Made by a program: the position numbers and the translations under genes. From a virus: a stretch of DNA of 64,000 bases. This document shows positions 22,688-31,781 of this stretch, one piece after another. The notes beneath the pieces are model-generated. The model did no database searches and had not been told where the DNA came from. It worked only from the letters and a program-made list of their open reading frames with translations. The stretch lies in IMG/VR virus record IMGVR_UViG_3300009129_001478, positions 33,632-97,631 of that record; one strand, written 5' to 3'. Each line of letters starts with the position of its first letter. Within the stretch, counting starts at the first letter, position 1.

Positions 22688-23527
22688 ATGGCCGGCAAAC
22701 ACATTTCCTACTCGGAGTGGAAGAATTGGCATATTTGCCCCCACTATCATAAGCTCACTTATATTGACAAGGTTGCTCAATTTGAGGGCAATATTTACAC
22801 AGCTTTCGGAAAGGCTCTTCATACCGTTTGTGAATTTACTTTGACTTCCCCCGAAAAATACAGGGAAGCGGGTGCGATTGATGCGTTAGTTAAAGAGCAA
22901 TTTATTGCGGAACTCAACGCTCTGCCCGAGAGTGAGCAGCAGGTAGCCAAGCGTGATTTTAACCTCAAAGAGTGGCTTGTAAGTGGACTGGAAATCGTTC
23001 CCGACCTTTATCGCTGCCTGACCGAGAAGTTCGGCAAGTTGGGCGAGGACTGGGAAGTATTATCCGCAGAGGAACAACTCTATGAGCCCATCACAGAATT
23101 TACCGAAGCAGAAAAAAACTTTAAAGGTTTTATTGACTTGGTGGTTTTTTCCAAGAAAGATGAAAAGATTCATTTGATTGATTGGAAAACTTGTTCATGG
23201 GGATGGAAGCCCAGGAAGAAGAGTGATACCATCCTTGCTTATCAGTTGGTATTTTATAAGCATTTTTACGCTCGTAAATATGAAGTGAATCCGAAAGAAA
23301 TAGATTGTCATTTTGTTTTACTTAAACGAACAGCCAAGCCCGGCAAGAAAGCGGAATTCGTGCGGGTAACAGCAGCGAAAAAAAGAACAACAGACGCACT
23401 TAACGCCTTGACAAAAGCACTGCATAATATCAATAAGGAAAATTATATCAAAAATCGCAATGCCTGTACAGATTGTAAGGATCGTTTCGGAACGTGCGAA
23501 TTCTATATGACAGAGTATTGTAGTTAG
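22688..23527 (+). CDS. RecB/Cas4-family PD-(D/E)XK exonuclease with Fe-S cysteines
   Basis: 279 residues. The N-terminal SYSEWKNWHICPHYHKL has the first cysteine (C17); GKALHTVCE is the RecB-type motif; FKGFIDLVVF and HLIDWKT supply the catalytic D and D-x-K; the C-terminal CTDC...GTC...EYC adds cysteines for a 4Fe-4S cluster, as in Cas4 and AddB. Likely a phage recombination or DNA-processing exonuclease. No cas1/cas2 or repeats nearby, so not a CRISPR component. Ends in TAG. Confidence 0.87.
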   Translation: MAGKHISYSEWKNWHICPHYHKLTYIDKVAQFEGNIYTAFGKALHTVCEFTLTSPEKYREAGAIDALVKEQFIAELNALPESEQQVAKRDFNLKEWLVSGLEIVPDLYRCLTEKFGKLGEDWEVLSAEEQLYEPITEFTEAEKNFKGFIDLVVFSKKDEKIHLIDWKTCSWGWKPRKKSDTILAYQLVFYKHFYARKYEVNPKEIDCHFVLLKRTAKPGKKAEFVRVTAAKKRTTDALNALTKALHNINKENYIKNRNACTDCKDRFGTCEFYMTEYCS

Positions 23528-23534
23528 GAAAAAT

Positions 23535-24785
23535 ATGTCCGATAAAATAAAGGTTATGACAATCAGCGATCACCCACTTCTGCCATCGGGTGTGGGTACT
23601 CAAACAAAATATATGATTGAGGCGCTTATAAAATCTGGTAAATTTGAAGTTTTTTCATTAGGGGGTGCCATGAAGCATCCCAGTTATAATTTAATGAGAC
23701 ATCAAGAAAATTGGGATATTTTACCTGTAGATGGATATGGTGAAAAAAACCAAGTTTTAGGGTTAATCAACCAAATACGACCAGATATGTTATGGTTTAT
23801 GACAGATCCACGCTATTATGAGTGGTTATGGGATTTTGAAGAAGACATTCGCCACAATATTCCCATGGTTTACTATCATGTTTGGGACAATTATCCGTTC
23901 CCGATGTTCAATAAGCGATATTATGATTCAAATGATGTGGTTGCTACCATCTCAAAAGTAACAAGCGATATTGTTCAAAATGTTTCACCGGACGTTGAGG
24001 AGATTTATATTCCTCATGCAGTCCCGATGAAGATATTCAAAACACCAACAAAATCAAAAGTAAATCAAGTATTCCAGAATAACCCTAAGTTGAAGGATAA
24101 ATTCATCTTTTTCTGGAACAATAGAAATGCGAGAAGAAAACAAAGCGGGACTCTGATATTATGGTTCAGCGAATTTCTGAAACAAGAACATGTAGATGAG
24201 AAAAACACATGTCTTATTATGCATACAAAAACAGATGACCCGCATGGACAGCCTTTGGAATATTTAGCAGAAAGTAACAATCTTGTTTCCGGTGAGATTA
24301 TTTTCTCAAAACAGTCTTTACCGACAGAAGATCTGGCAATGTTATATGGAATTGCCGACTGCACTATCAATATCTCAGATGCCGAAGGCTTTGGTTTGGC
24401 AACTTTGGAATCTCTTTCAAGCGAAACTCCAATTATTGTAACGATGACTGGTGGACTTCAAGAGCAGGTGACTGACGGCGAGAATTGGTTTGGAATAGGC
24501 ATTGAGCCAGCCTCCAAAGCTCTCATCGGCTCTCAGCAGGTTCCCTACATTTTTGAAGACCGGATTTCAAAGGAATCTTTCATTGATGCGCTCAATCAAA
24601 TTTATGCCATGACTCCCAAAGAAAGAGCAGATCTAGGGAAAAAAGGTAGAGAACATGTCATGAAAAACTACAATTTTGAAGATTATGGAACAACCTGGGT
24701 TAAAGTACTCCAAGAAGTCCACGAAAAGTACGGATCGTGGGAAACTCGTAAGAATTATAAGCCATGGAGAATGACGGAAATATGA
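23535..24785 (+). CDS. glycosyltransferase, GT4-like (GT-B fold)
   Basis: 416 residues. The N-terminal Rossmann part has the donor/acceptor entry PSGVGTQTKYMIEAL; the C-terminal donor domain has the E-x7-E type motif SDAEGFGLATLES (about 280-292). Retaining sugar transferase using a nucleotide-sugar donor. First of five consecutive glycosyltransferase genes; its end overlaps the next start by ATGA. Could glycosylate phage DNA, virion proteins or host surface polymer. Confidence 0.85.
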   Translation: MSDKIKVMTISDHPLLPSGVGTQTKYMIEALIKSGKFEVFSLGGAMKHPSYNLMRHQENWDILPVDGYGEKNQVLGLINQIRPDMLWFMTDPRYYEWLWDFEEDIRHNIPMVYYHVWDNYPFPMFNKRYYDSNDVVATISKVTSDIVQNVSPDVEEIYIPHAVPMKIFKTPTKSKVNQVFQNNPKLKDKFIFFWNNRNARRKQSGTLILWFSEFLKQEHVDEKNTCLIMHTKTDDPHGQPLEYLAESNNLVSGEIIFSKQSLPTEDLAMLYGIADCTINISDAEGFGLATLESLSSETPIIVTMTGGLQEQVTDGENWFGIGIEPASKALIGSQQVPYIFEDRISKESFIDALNQIYAMTPKERADLGKKGREHVMKNYNFEDYGTTWVKVLQEVHEKYGSWETRKNYKPWRMTEI

Positions 24786-26056
24786 CGAAACAAAAGAAAA
24801 TCTTAATCATAGGCTCTTTCTGCAATATCAGCGGATATAGTGACCATGCACGACTCATAGCAGATGCTTTCATTCAGCACCCTGGCAACCACACATTACA
24901 TCTCATAGATCTCCAGTGGGCTGAGGCTACGAGAACTCCTGAATACTCCGAGAAGTATTTGCCTTATATTCAACATACTCAAGAATACCTAAAGTTCCTG
25001 AAGTCTACAAACACTTCAATGGCTGCCGGCTTTGACTGCTGTTTTCAGGTGCGCCCTCCTAACGAGTGGCACAGAGTTACCAACTATGATATAGGGGTGA
25101 CAGCCGCTTTAGAAACTGTGGCTGCCCCTGAAGAGTGGATTCCTAATTGCAACATGATGCAGCAGATTCTTGTGGTTTCACAGCATTCTAAGAAAAACCT
25201 TTTGAATGCCGTTCACAGCCAGAGTAAGGAAAAAATTAGGACGCCTATTGAGGTCGTTCCTTTCTATAATAACCTTCCTCTGGAAAGAGAAAAATTTTCC
25301 GGCTACGAGGGGCTCTCAACTAATAAAAATTTCTTGTGCGTGTCTCAATTTGCTCCTCGGAAAAATCTGTTTAGAATGATGCACCTGTTCCTTGATGAAT
25401 TCGGTGATGATGAAGATGTAGGGCTTGTCCTTAAAACATATATGAGAAACAATAGTCACATAGATTATTACAACATCTCTGCGATGTTGAAAAAATTTGT
25501 GAATGATATAAAACCAAACAAGAAGTGTAAAATACATCTTATACACGGCAGTCTTACTCAAAATGAAATGGCATCACTATATGATGCCGAAGTCATAGAT
25601 GCTTATATTTCACTGACCCATGGCGAAGGATTCGGAATACCTATTTTCAATGCTGTTTGTTCAGACATTCCAGTAGTTGCTCCTTCTTGGTCTGGTCATA
25701 TGGATTATCTCAAAGCTCCTGTAATCAATCCAACTAGTGGCAAGGCGAAAACGAAAAACCTCTTTCTCAAAACAGGTTATGACTTGGGAGAGGTGAGAGA
25801 AGAACATCTGATGCCCGACCTTATCACCCAGGGAGCAAAATGGTGTTATCCTAATGAAAAACAATTCCGTAAAAATATTAGAACTGCTATAACATCAACT
25901 TCTTTATGCAAAAAAGAGGCTAAGATTTTAGGGGAACACATTAGAAAAGAATATACACAAGAAAAAATTAACCAGATGTATTATGATGTAATAGATGCTA
26001 TTGGAGAAATAGATGCTGCGGGAGAAACCGACAACGCACAAATATTTGAATTGTAA
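24782..26056 (+). CDS. glycosyltransferase, GT4-like (GT-B fold)
   Basis: The start at ATG 24782 (ATGA overlap) is preferred over the in-frame ATG at 24764; 424 residues. The N-terminus ILIIGSFCNISGYSDHARL and the donor motif THGEGFGIPIFNAV followed by VVAPSWSGH are typical of family-1/4 transferases. Overlaps the next gene by 44 bases. Function probably in the same glycan pathway as its neighbours. Confidence 0.83.
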   Translation: MTKQKKILIIGSFCNISGYSDHARLIADAFIQHPGNHTLHLIDLQWAEATRTPEYSEKYLPYIQHTQEYLKFLKSTNTSMAAGFDCCFQVRPPNEWHRVTNYDIGVTAALETVAAPEEWIPNCNMMQQILVVSQHSKKNLLNAVHSQSKEKIRTPIEVVPFYNNLPLEREKFSGYEGLSTNKNFLCVSQFAPRKNLFRMMHLFLDEFGDDEDVGLVLKTYMRNNSHIDYYNISAMLKKFVNDIKPNKKCKIHLIHGSLTQNEMASLYDAEVIDAYISLTHGEGFGIPIFNAVCSDIPVVAPSWSGHMDYLKAPVINPTSGKAKTKNLFLKTGYDLGEVREEHLMPDLITQGAKWCYPNEKQFRKNIRTAITSTSLCKKEAKILGEHIRKEYTQEKINQMYYDVIDAIGEIDAAGETDNAQIFEL

Positions 26057-27239
26057 CATATTCTCCCAACATGCAGACCTGGCTGCTGAAGATATTTTAA
26101 AATCAAATAAGCTGTGTCTAGAATTTGAACAGGATGAATTATCTATTGTTCACTCACAAATGGACAGGTACCCTCGCGCCGCAGATTATCTTCATATTTT
26201 AGAAACACGCGCTATCACTAACTATCCCTTCTCCTGTAAGAAGATGAGATATACCGCAACCTTTCACAATATTCAATATATTGATCCTCAAAAGCCTGGA
26301 CTTCTTTTGCCAATAAAAGATTCCATAGATCTTTTGGAATTTACTTTATCTAACCTTAAAAAAATGAAGGTGACCGAAGTAGCCAATATCACGATTATTG
26401 ATGATAGGTCTGAGGAAGCAGAAAAAATTCAACAACTAGCAAATCAACATGGGGCAATTTATATCCGAGTTGACTACCCTTCAGAAATATTTAACTTCTC
26501 TATGTTGAATAATATTGCCGCTTTTTTATATCACAAATTAGGACATGAGGATATTATCCTTTGGAATGCTGATTTATGGGCTCCCGATAAAACAACCGTG
26601 CCGAAGCTTTTGAACGCACACAAAAAGAGCAAGCGTGATGGAGTAAAACTCACAGGAACAAAACTCCTTTATCCAGAGTCTGGATTTTGTCCTCTCATAA
26701 ATGAACAGCGGACTGTGAGGGAATTAGCACAAGATTTTACAATGCCTGAGGAGAATTTGAAAAACATGGGACTCTTTGGAAAGACTCAATATGGTGGAGG
26801 ATCTTATGTTGTTACAATACCGTTCCTAAAAAACCTCAGTCATCTGTTTATGTCTCCGGTACATTATGGGAGATTTTTAGAGAGAACTAATTCTGCTGTT
26901 AACATAAACCGGCAGACTAGGTTTGTAACAGGGGCATTTCAAATTATAGACCTTGAATCCTTTATAAAGTTGGGAGGGCTTTGCCCGACCCTATCGTGTA
27001 GCCATCAAGACGCGGACTTTTGTTTGAGATTAGTACATGGCGGCGACAAAGTTCAATATATAGGAAAAGACCTCCACCTATATCACGGAGAGTCTTTGGT
27101 GATTTCCTCAAAATTAGAGGAAGGTGCCGAATCTCTCAAACATGCCCACAGCGATACACGAGATAAACTAATTTCAGACGAAGTGATGTATTCTCTGTTG
27201 TGGAATTATTACTTTTTCACTGGACAGATTGCATCATAA
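26013..27239 (+). CDS. glycosyltransferase, GT2-like (GT-A fold)
   Basis: The start at ATG 26013 has GGAG 6 bases upstream, supporting the long overlap with the previous gene. 408 residues. LLLPIKDSIDLLEFTLSNL followed by ITIIDDRSEE is the GT-A nucleotide-binding start (about 105-140); LWNADLWAPD stands where the DxD motif is expected. A later HQDADFCLRL matches the ED-type acceptor motif of GT2 enzymes. Inverting transferase expected. Confidence 0.78.
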   Translation: MLREKPTTHKYLNCNIFSQHADLAAEDILKSNKLCLEFEQDELSIVHSQMDRYPRAADYLHILETRAITNYPFSCKKMRYTATFHNIQYIDPQKPGLLLPIKDSIDLLEFTLSNLKKMKVTEVANITIIDDRSEEAEKIQQLANQHGAIYIRVDYPSEIFNFSMLNNIAAFLYHKLGHEDIILWNADLWAPDKTTVPKLLNAHKKSKRDGVKLTGTKLLYPESGFCPLINEQRTVRELAQDFTMPEENLKNMGLFGKTQYGGGSYVVTIPFLKNLSHLFMSPVHYGRFLERTNSAVNINRQTRFVTGAFQIIDLESFIKLGGLCPTLSCSHQDADFCLRLVHGGDKVQYIGKDLHLYHGESLVISSKLEEGAESLKHAHSDTRDKLISDEVMYSLLWNYYFFTGQIAS

Positions 27240-27240
27240 C

Positions 27241-28122
27241 ATGAAAAAGATTTTATTGGGACAAAATCACCTGCACACATTGGGAGGTAGTGAAACTTTT
27301 ATTTATACAATGGCTCGCGAACTGGTGCGCCTTGGACATGATGTAGATATTCTCACACTTCAAGAGGGGATAATGTCTCAACTAATCAACCGAGAGTTGG
27401 GGTGTTCTATTAACTCAATATCCAACTCATACGATATTGCGTTCATAAATCACACTACGGTCGTAAATGGAGTTTTGAATCTGTTCCCAGGTAGTAACAT
27501 TATTCAAACATGCCACGGAATATTCCCAGAACTTGAACAGCCGGTACCGGGCGTCCGTCATGTTGCTATTTCAAAAGAGGTCCAAAACTACCTGTCCTCC
27601 AAGGGTCTTAATTCCACCTTAATTCATAATGGCATTGACTGTGATTTATTTTGCCCAAACGGCAAATTTTCAAAAGACCTTAACAAAATATTTAGCCTGT
27701 CTCAATCAGACCAGTTCAATCAAATGCTGACAGAGATCGGTAATGAATTAGGTATAACGGTGGAGTATAATAATAAATTCACCTCACCGCGAGTTGATAT
27801 ACAAAATGTCATAAAAACAGCAGACTTGGTAGTAAGCCTAGGTCGCGGCGCTTATGAGGGAATGGCGTGCGGAAAGCCCGTTCTAATTGCGGACCAAAGA
27901 CCATATCAGCCAGGCTTCATGGATGGGATGGTAACCTCTCAGAACATTGACGACTTTCTAGAAAATAACTGCTCAGGAAGAAAAACTCAAAAGCCGGTCA
28001 CTAAAGAAAATCTTTTATCAGAGATAGAAAAATATGATTTCACACAGGGACCAAGAAATAGGCAATACGCCTTAGAGAATCTTAATATTCAAAAACAAGT
28101 ACAGGAATATTTGAAACTATGA
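27241..28122 (+). CDS. glycosyltransferase, GT4-like, compact
   Basis: ATG at 27241, two bases after the upstream stop; an in-frame upstream codon at 27229 is less likely. 293 residues, shorter than a usual GT-B enzyme. The N-terminus KILLGQNHLHTLGGSETFIYTMA is the family-1 opening; SLGRGAYEGMACGKPVLI is a degenerate donor-binding motif with Glu retained. Stop overlaps the next start (ATGA). Confidence 0.8.
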   Translation: MKKILLGQNHLHTLGGSETFIYTMARELVRLGHDVDILTLQEGIMSQLINRELGCSINSISNSYDIAFINHTTVVNGVLNLFPGSNIIQTCHGIFPELEQPVPGVRHVAISKEVQNYLSSKGLNSTLIHNGIDCDLFCPNGKFSKDLNKIFSLSQSDQFNQMLTEIGNELGITVEYNNKFTSPRVDIQNVIKTADLVVSLGRGAYEGMACGKPVLIADQRPYQPGFMDGMVTSQNIDDFLENNCSGRKTQKPVTKENLLSEIEKYDFTQGPRNRQYALENLNIQKQVQEYLKL

Positions 28123-28832
28123 AATTAGTAGGGTTGACTCGTGTCCGTAATGAATCAGAAATTATGGAAGAAACTTTAGATCATATGTCAGAATTTTGTT
28201 CAGAAGTTTTTGTATATGATGATTGTTCGGAGGACAATACGGTAGAGATTTGTAAAAACCATCCAGTTGTGACTTCGGTGGTTGAGGGGCAACAGTGGGA
28301 TTCTTTCCGTGCCCGAGCAGAATTTGAAAATAGACATGCCGTATATTCCGAGGCAGCTAAACACTTATCCAGCGATGACTGGTTTGTATATATGGATGCC
28401 GACGAGAGAATTGAGTTTGATTGGTCAAAACTTACTAATGATTTAGATGCAGTTAGAATGAGGCTCTTTGACTTTTATATTACACAAGAAGACGTCCAAC
28501 AAAAATACACTGAAAGAAAATGGATAGGACCAGAATACCGTCAAATTCTATTTGCTTTCAGGTTTGGTGCCACGACAGGATATCACGGTCTAGATCAAAG
28601 AGAATGTTCTTTAAAATCATTCAGAATTTTGGATGAAGGATCGGTCAAACATTATGGAAAATCTATTTCTGTAGATCAGTGGGAAGAAACCTGCGATTAT
28701 TATGCAAATCATTTCCCCATGTACGCCGCTAAATGGCTAGCACGCAAAGGAAAAGCGGTTCATACTAAATCAGATTTTGGAAGAGATTTAATTTTATGGG
28801 AAGAAAGATTTAAAAAAGGCTTGCTTCTGTAA
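28119..28832 (+). CDS. glycosyltransferase, GT2-like
   Basis: 237 residues. LTRVRNESEIMEETL followed by VYDDCSEDNT and YMDADERI (the DxD metal motif, near residue 90) define a GT2-type fold, as in phage and LPS-modifying enzymes. Last of the cluster, followed by a likely new promoter. Confidence 0.85.
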   Translation: MKLVGLTRVRNESEIMEETLDHMSEFCSEVFVYDDCSEDNTVEICKNHPVVTSVVEGQQWDSFRARAEFENRHAVYSEAAKHLSSDDWFVYMDADERIEFDWSKLTNDLDAVRMRLFDFYITQEDVQQKYTERKWIGPEYRQILFAFRFGATTGYHGLDQRECSLKSFRILDEGSVKHYGKSISVDQWEETCDYYANHFPMYAAKWLARKGKAVHTKSDFGRDLILWEERFKKGLLL

Positions 28833-28850
28833 TATACTTATGGTACACTA
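28822..28850 (+). promoter_or_regulatory. possible promoter after the glycosyltransferase cluster
   Basis: TTGCTT at 28822-28827, 17-base spacer, TACACT at 28845-28850, followed by AGGAG and the ATG at 28861. The -35 overlaps the end of the previous gene. Confidence 0.45.
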
Positions 28851-28860
28851 GGAGAATAAA

Positions 28861-29052
28861 ATGAAATTATCACCTCAAGCAATCGGCGCACTTTTGATGA
28901 CTTTGCAAAAGTGTTTATCAGAACAAACAGACATAACAGAACTATTGTCCGGCTGGGATTTAGAACTTCGTGATGATCTGATATATGTTTTGAACGCCCC
29001 AACCGTTTCAGTAGAACCAGTACCAGAAGTCAATAAATTTGAAGTAGAATAA
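28861..29052 (+). CDS. small hypothetical protein, 63 aa
   Basis: AGGAG ribosome-binding site 7 bases before ATG. Helical, acidic, no motif. Its stop overlaps the next gene's start. Likely co-transcribed with the next four genes leading to the late sigma factor. Confidence 0.62.
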   Translation: MKLSPQAIGALLMTLQKCLSEQTDITELLSGWDLELRDDLIYVLNAPTVSVEPVPEVNKFEVE

Positions 29053-29321
29053 TGCCACTTTATCATTATTTGTGTAATAGTTGCAATAAGCAATTTGAAA
29101 TACGTCACAAATATCGTGAAGCTGGCATAATTTGTACTCATTGTGATTCTGAGGAAATAAAGAAACACCTAGGTAACACAATCTCCGTTGTGAAACAGAC
29201 CAAGCACAGTAAAACTAAAAAAGTCGGCACAGAAGTTCACGAAGCAATACAAGACGGAAAAGAAGATTTGGCTAAGGCAAAAAAAGAATTAGCCGGGAAA
29301 GCGAGAAAGACCCATGGATGA
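29052..29321 (+). CDS. FmdB-type zinc-ribbon protein, 89 aa
   Basis: The N-terminal MPLYHYLCNSCNKQFEIRH and later ICTHCDSEEI give two Cys pairs (residues 8/11 and 29/32) of a putative regulatory zinc ribbon (FmdB/CxxC-CxxC). A Lys-rich helical tail follows. Function in phages unknown; transcription or protein interaction is typical of such ribbons. It overlaps both neighbours. Confidence 0.78.
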   Translation: MPLYHYLCNSCNKQFEIRHKYREAGIICTHCDSEEIKKHLGNTISVVKQTKHSKTKKVGTEVHEAIQDGKEDLAKAKKELAGKARKTHG

Positions 29322-29610
29322 AATAATCGTTTGGCTAGTGTTGGGAATTTCTGCGCTGAGTAATATTTTCCTTCTATGGTATTGCAGAAATCTTATAAAA
29401 TTTGTAAAATTAACTACGGAGGATGTAACAAATCTTCAGGATTCAATTGATTCCTATAAAGAACATCTGACCCAGGTATATGGGCTTGAGACATTTTATG
29501 GTGATCAGACTCTTCAAGGGCTCTTACAGCACACCAAAGATCTGAGCGGTGCCGTAGATGATTTTGTTGATATAAACACAAAAATGCTTTACGGAGAAGA
29601 AGATGGCTAG
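29314..29610 (+). CDS. small membrane-anchored protein, 98 aa
   Basis: Membrane helix at about residues 5-25, then a soluble helical domain (DDFVDINTKM near the end). Overlaps the zinc-ribbon gene by 8 bases and the sigma gene by 8 bases, so translation is coupled. Ends in TAG. Function unknown. Confidence 0.68.
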   Translation: MDEIIVWLVLGISALSNIFLLWYCRNLIKFVKLTTEDVTNLQDSIDSYKEHLTQVYGLETFYGDQTLQGLLQHTKDLSGAVDDFVDINTKMLYGEEDG

Positions 29611-30292
29611 ACGATCTAAGAAGAAGAATCATTATTTTACAAAAGTCACAGAACAGGCCATTATTGATTATTGTGCCACAGACAGCCTATCCGAGCGCAC
29701 AGACTTATATGTTCAACATATTCAACCGGCTTTTGATGAACTTGTAACAAAGATTGTTTATACTTATAAATTTACCTCTCTAGAAAACATTGATTATTTG
29801 AAAGAGGACTGCAAGGTCTGGTTAACAACTATTTTAGGAAAATTTGACCCGACCCAGGGCACAAAAGCTTTTTCTTATTTTTCCGTCGTCACTAAAAATT
29901 GGTTCACTCACAAAGCTAAACAACAGACCAAAAAGAATCGTCGCGAGATTGAATATGATTCTATGATCCGCGAAATAGAAGCTGTTTCTACTACTGATAG
30001 CGAGGATCTTTTTGATGAACAAGAGGAGAGAGAATTTTGGGAGTTCTTACTTGTGGAAGTAAAAAGCTGGAAAAACCCGAATCTTAAGCCCAATGAAGAA
30101 AAAGTATTGAATGCTATACTAACCCTGATGACCAACGTGGATCAAATAGAAATCTTTAATAAAAAGGCAATATATCTCTACATGAGAGAAATTACAGGAC
30201 TAAACACAAAACAAATAGTTAGTTGCCTCAACAAGATGAGAGAGAAGTTCAGAATTTTCAAGAGCAAGTGGAACGAAGGAGAAATTAAGTGA
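29603..30292 (+). CDS. gp55-like late sigma factor
   Basis: 229 residues. The segment KFDPTQGTKAFSYFSVVTKNWFTHKAKQ (about 75-105, given here by its key parts KFDP, AFSYFS and NWF) matches sigma region 2, as in T4 gp55 and cyanophage late sigma factors; no region 4 helix-turn-helix is clear. A basic start and acidic middle follow the gp55 layout. It would bind host RNA polymerase core and read NATAAATA late promoters such as those near 10000. Lies just before the tail gene block. Confidence 0.7.
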   Translation: MARRSKKKNHYFTKVTEQAIIDYCATDSLSERTDLYVQHIQPAFDELVTKIVYTYKFTSLENIDYLKEDCKVWLTTILGKFDPTQGTKAFSYFSVVTKNWFTHKAKQQTKKNRREIEYDSMIREIEAVSTTDSEDLFDEQEEREFWEFLLVEVKSWKNPNLKPNEEKVLNAILTLMTNVDQIEIFNKKAIYLYMREITGLNTKQIVSCLNKMREKFRIFKSKWNEGEIK

Positions 30293-30307
30293 CTCCCTAT
30301 TTATTGT

Positions 30308-30598
30308 ATGAAAAAGAACCTAGAATCATTAATAGAGCAAGCTCTAGATAATATAAACAAGGATCGTCAAGTCACTGAAGACTTGCTTTCCAGCCTTAAA
30401 GAATATATGGTTGTGTCGGCAGATCGTTATTCTGATAGCGGCCCCGTCGCAGCCAAATTTGTAGAAACACTTCAAAGAAGTAATGAACAACTTGTTAAGT
30501 TGGCAACATTAGTTTATAAAAAAGATACAGCAACAAGACAAGACGGACTGTCAGAAGCGGACAAGAATCAGTTATTTGATATGCTCAATAAGGAGTAA
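30308..30598 (+). CDS. small helical protein, 96 aa
   Basis: All-helical, with ALDNINKDRQVTEDLL and a SADRYSDSGPVAAKFVETL stretch; charged and soluble. In position and composition it could be a small terminase-like or chaperone-like protein, but no motif proves this. Directly precedes the tail peptidase. Confidence 0.55.
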   Translation: MKKNLESLIEQALDNINKDRQVTEDLLSSLKEYMVVSADRYSDSGPVAAKFVETLQRSNEQLVKLATLVYKKDTATRQDGLSEADKNQLFDMLNKE

Positions 30599-30603
30599 TA
30601 AAA

Positions 30604-31776
30604 ATGGCAGATTCTGATAACAAACCAGTTGATTTAACACAAACTGCCTGGCGTCCGCCTGACGGTGTTGTCAATTTGATTAAACAAAACAACCGAAAAC
30701 TTATCGCCAAAAAGAGTACTTACAAAGAAAATCAAGTTGTCACGGCCAAATTACTAACGCCAGGAATTCGCGAACCAAGGTGGTATGAGCGCGTTGGGAA
30801 TTTTCTATTTGGGGAAACTTCGGATTCCAATCCAAAACTAATCAAATACAGAGTAAGGGTTGAGGAAGACCCAAGATCTTATGTGTGTCCGGAACCCCTA
30901 AACGCCGATGATAATGCGATTGATTTACCTCAAATTGTCTGCGACATTGATGAAGGCATTCAACAAGACCTACCAGCAGGTGCCAAAGTACAAATAAGAA
31001 TCAATAATCCTAATACTTGTTTTACTGCGGCAACCGGAGCAACAATTATAAAAATCATTGATGCCTCTCCAGATAACTGGAATGAAACCTCTGAAAACTG
31101 CCAATCACCTTTGCCTAATAGTGGATCAGCACAGAAATCCACAGTAAGAAAGACCTGCACGACCACCAGGGGGGGCAAAGCCGGCGGGCCACTAAGATCA
31201 ACATCTATTCCAAAATCAACGTCAGGTAAATACCCAAGATCTCCTACTACGGCGAGGTCCACCCAGGGGTATACTAAAAATGCTAGCAATGCATCTGTAG
31301 GGACTATTTCATCTCAGTTTGGTAAACGACCACCACCAAGAGGTGGCGGATCTGTAAATCATCATGGAGTTGATATTGCTATAAGTAAAGGGAAAAGCGT
31401 TTATGCAGCACTGGATGGCGAGCTAATTGCCGCAGCACAATCAGGAAATCCAGATAAAGAAGGGGCAGGCTATTATGCTGTTATAAAACACACAGCCTAT
31501 AAAGCAAGCACCCCAGGGAGTACTTTTTATACACTTTATATGCACCTTACAAAGGGCACTGTAATTACTTCCGTAAACACGTTCGGCAATGGACAAAAAG
31601 TCTCAGCAGGGCAATTAATTGCTAAATCTGGTGATTCAGGTTATGGCGGAGCCCACCTTCATTTTGGAGTAGTATATGACAATGGCGACTGGTCCACAGG
31701 AGGACAGGTTTCAGCATATGGATATCATGCTGATCCTGAGACAGATTTTTGGCCAAATCAATTTGAGAAGAAGTAA
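30604..31776 (+). CDS. M23-family peptidase of the tail/baseplate
   Basis: 390 residues. The N-terminal half (about 1-200) is a unique, likely virion-binding region. The C-terminal part is an M23 (lysostaphin-type) domain: SSQFGKR, then HHGVDIAI near 252-259 and GGAHLHFGVVY near 350, containing the zinc-binding H...D and HxH. It cuts peptidoglycan cross-bridges, probably at DNA injection, as a hub-associated enzyme. No signal peptide. Confidence 0.87.
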   Translation: MADSDNKPVDLTQTAWRPPDGVVNLIKQNNRKLIAKKSTYKENQVVTAKLLTPGIREPRWYERVGNFLFGETSDSNPKLIKYRVRVEEDPRSYVCPEPLNADDNAIDLPQIVCDIDEGIQQDLPAGAKVQIRINNPNTCFTAATGATIIKIIDASPDNWNETSENCQSPLPNSGSAQKSTVRKTCTTTRGGKAGGPLRSTSIPKSTSGKYPRSPTTARSTQGYTKNASNASVGTISSQFGKRPPPRGGGSVNHHGVDIAISKGKSVYAALDGELIAAAQSGNPDKEGAGYYAVIKHTAYKASTPGSTFYTLYMHLTKGTVITSVNTFGNGQKVSAGQLIAKSGDSGYGGAHLHFGVVYDNGDWSTGGQVSAYGYHADPETDFWPNQFEKK

Positions 31777-31781
31777 TAGAA

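Noticed and set aside
22688-23527. Cas4 of a CRISPR system
   Set aside because: No repeat-spacer array and no other cas genes in the window; the RecB/Cas4-like fold is common in phage recombination genes.
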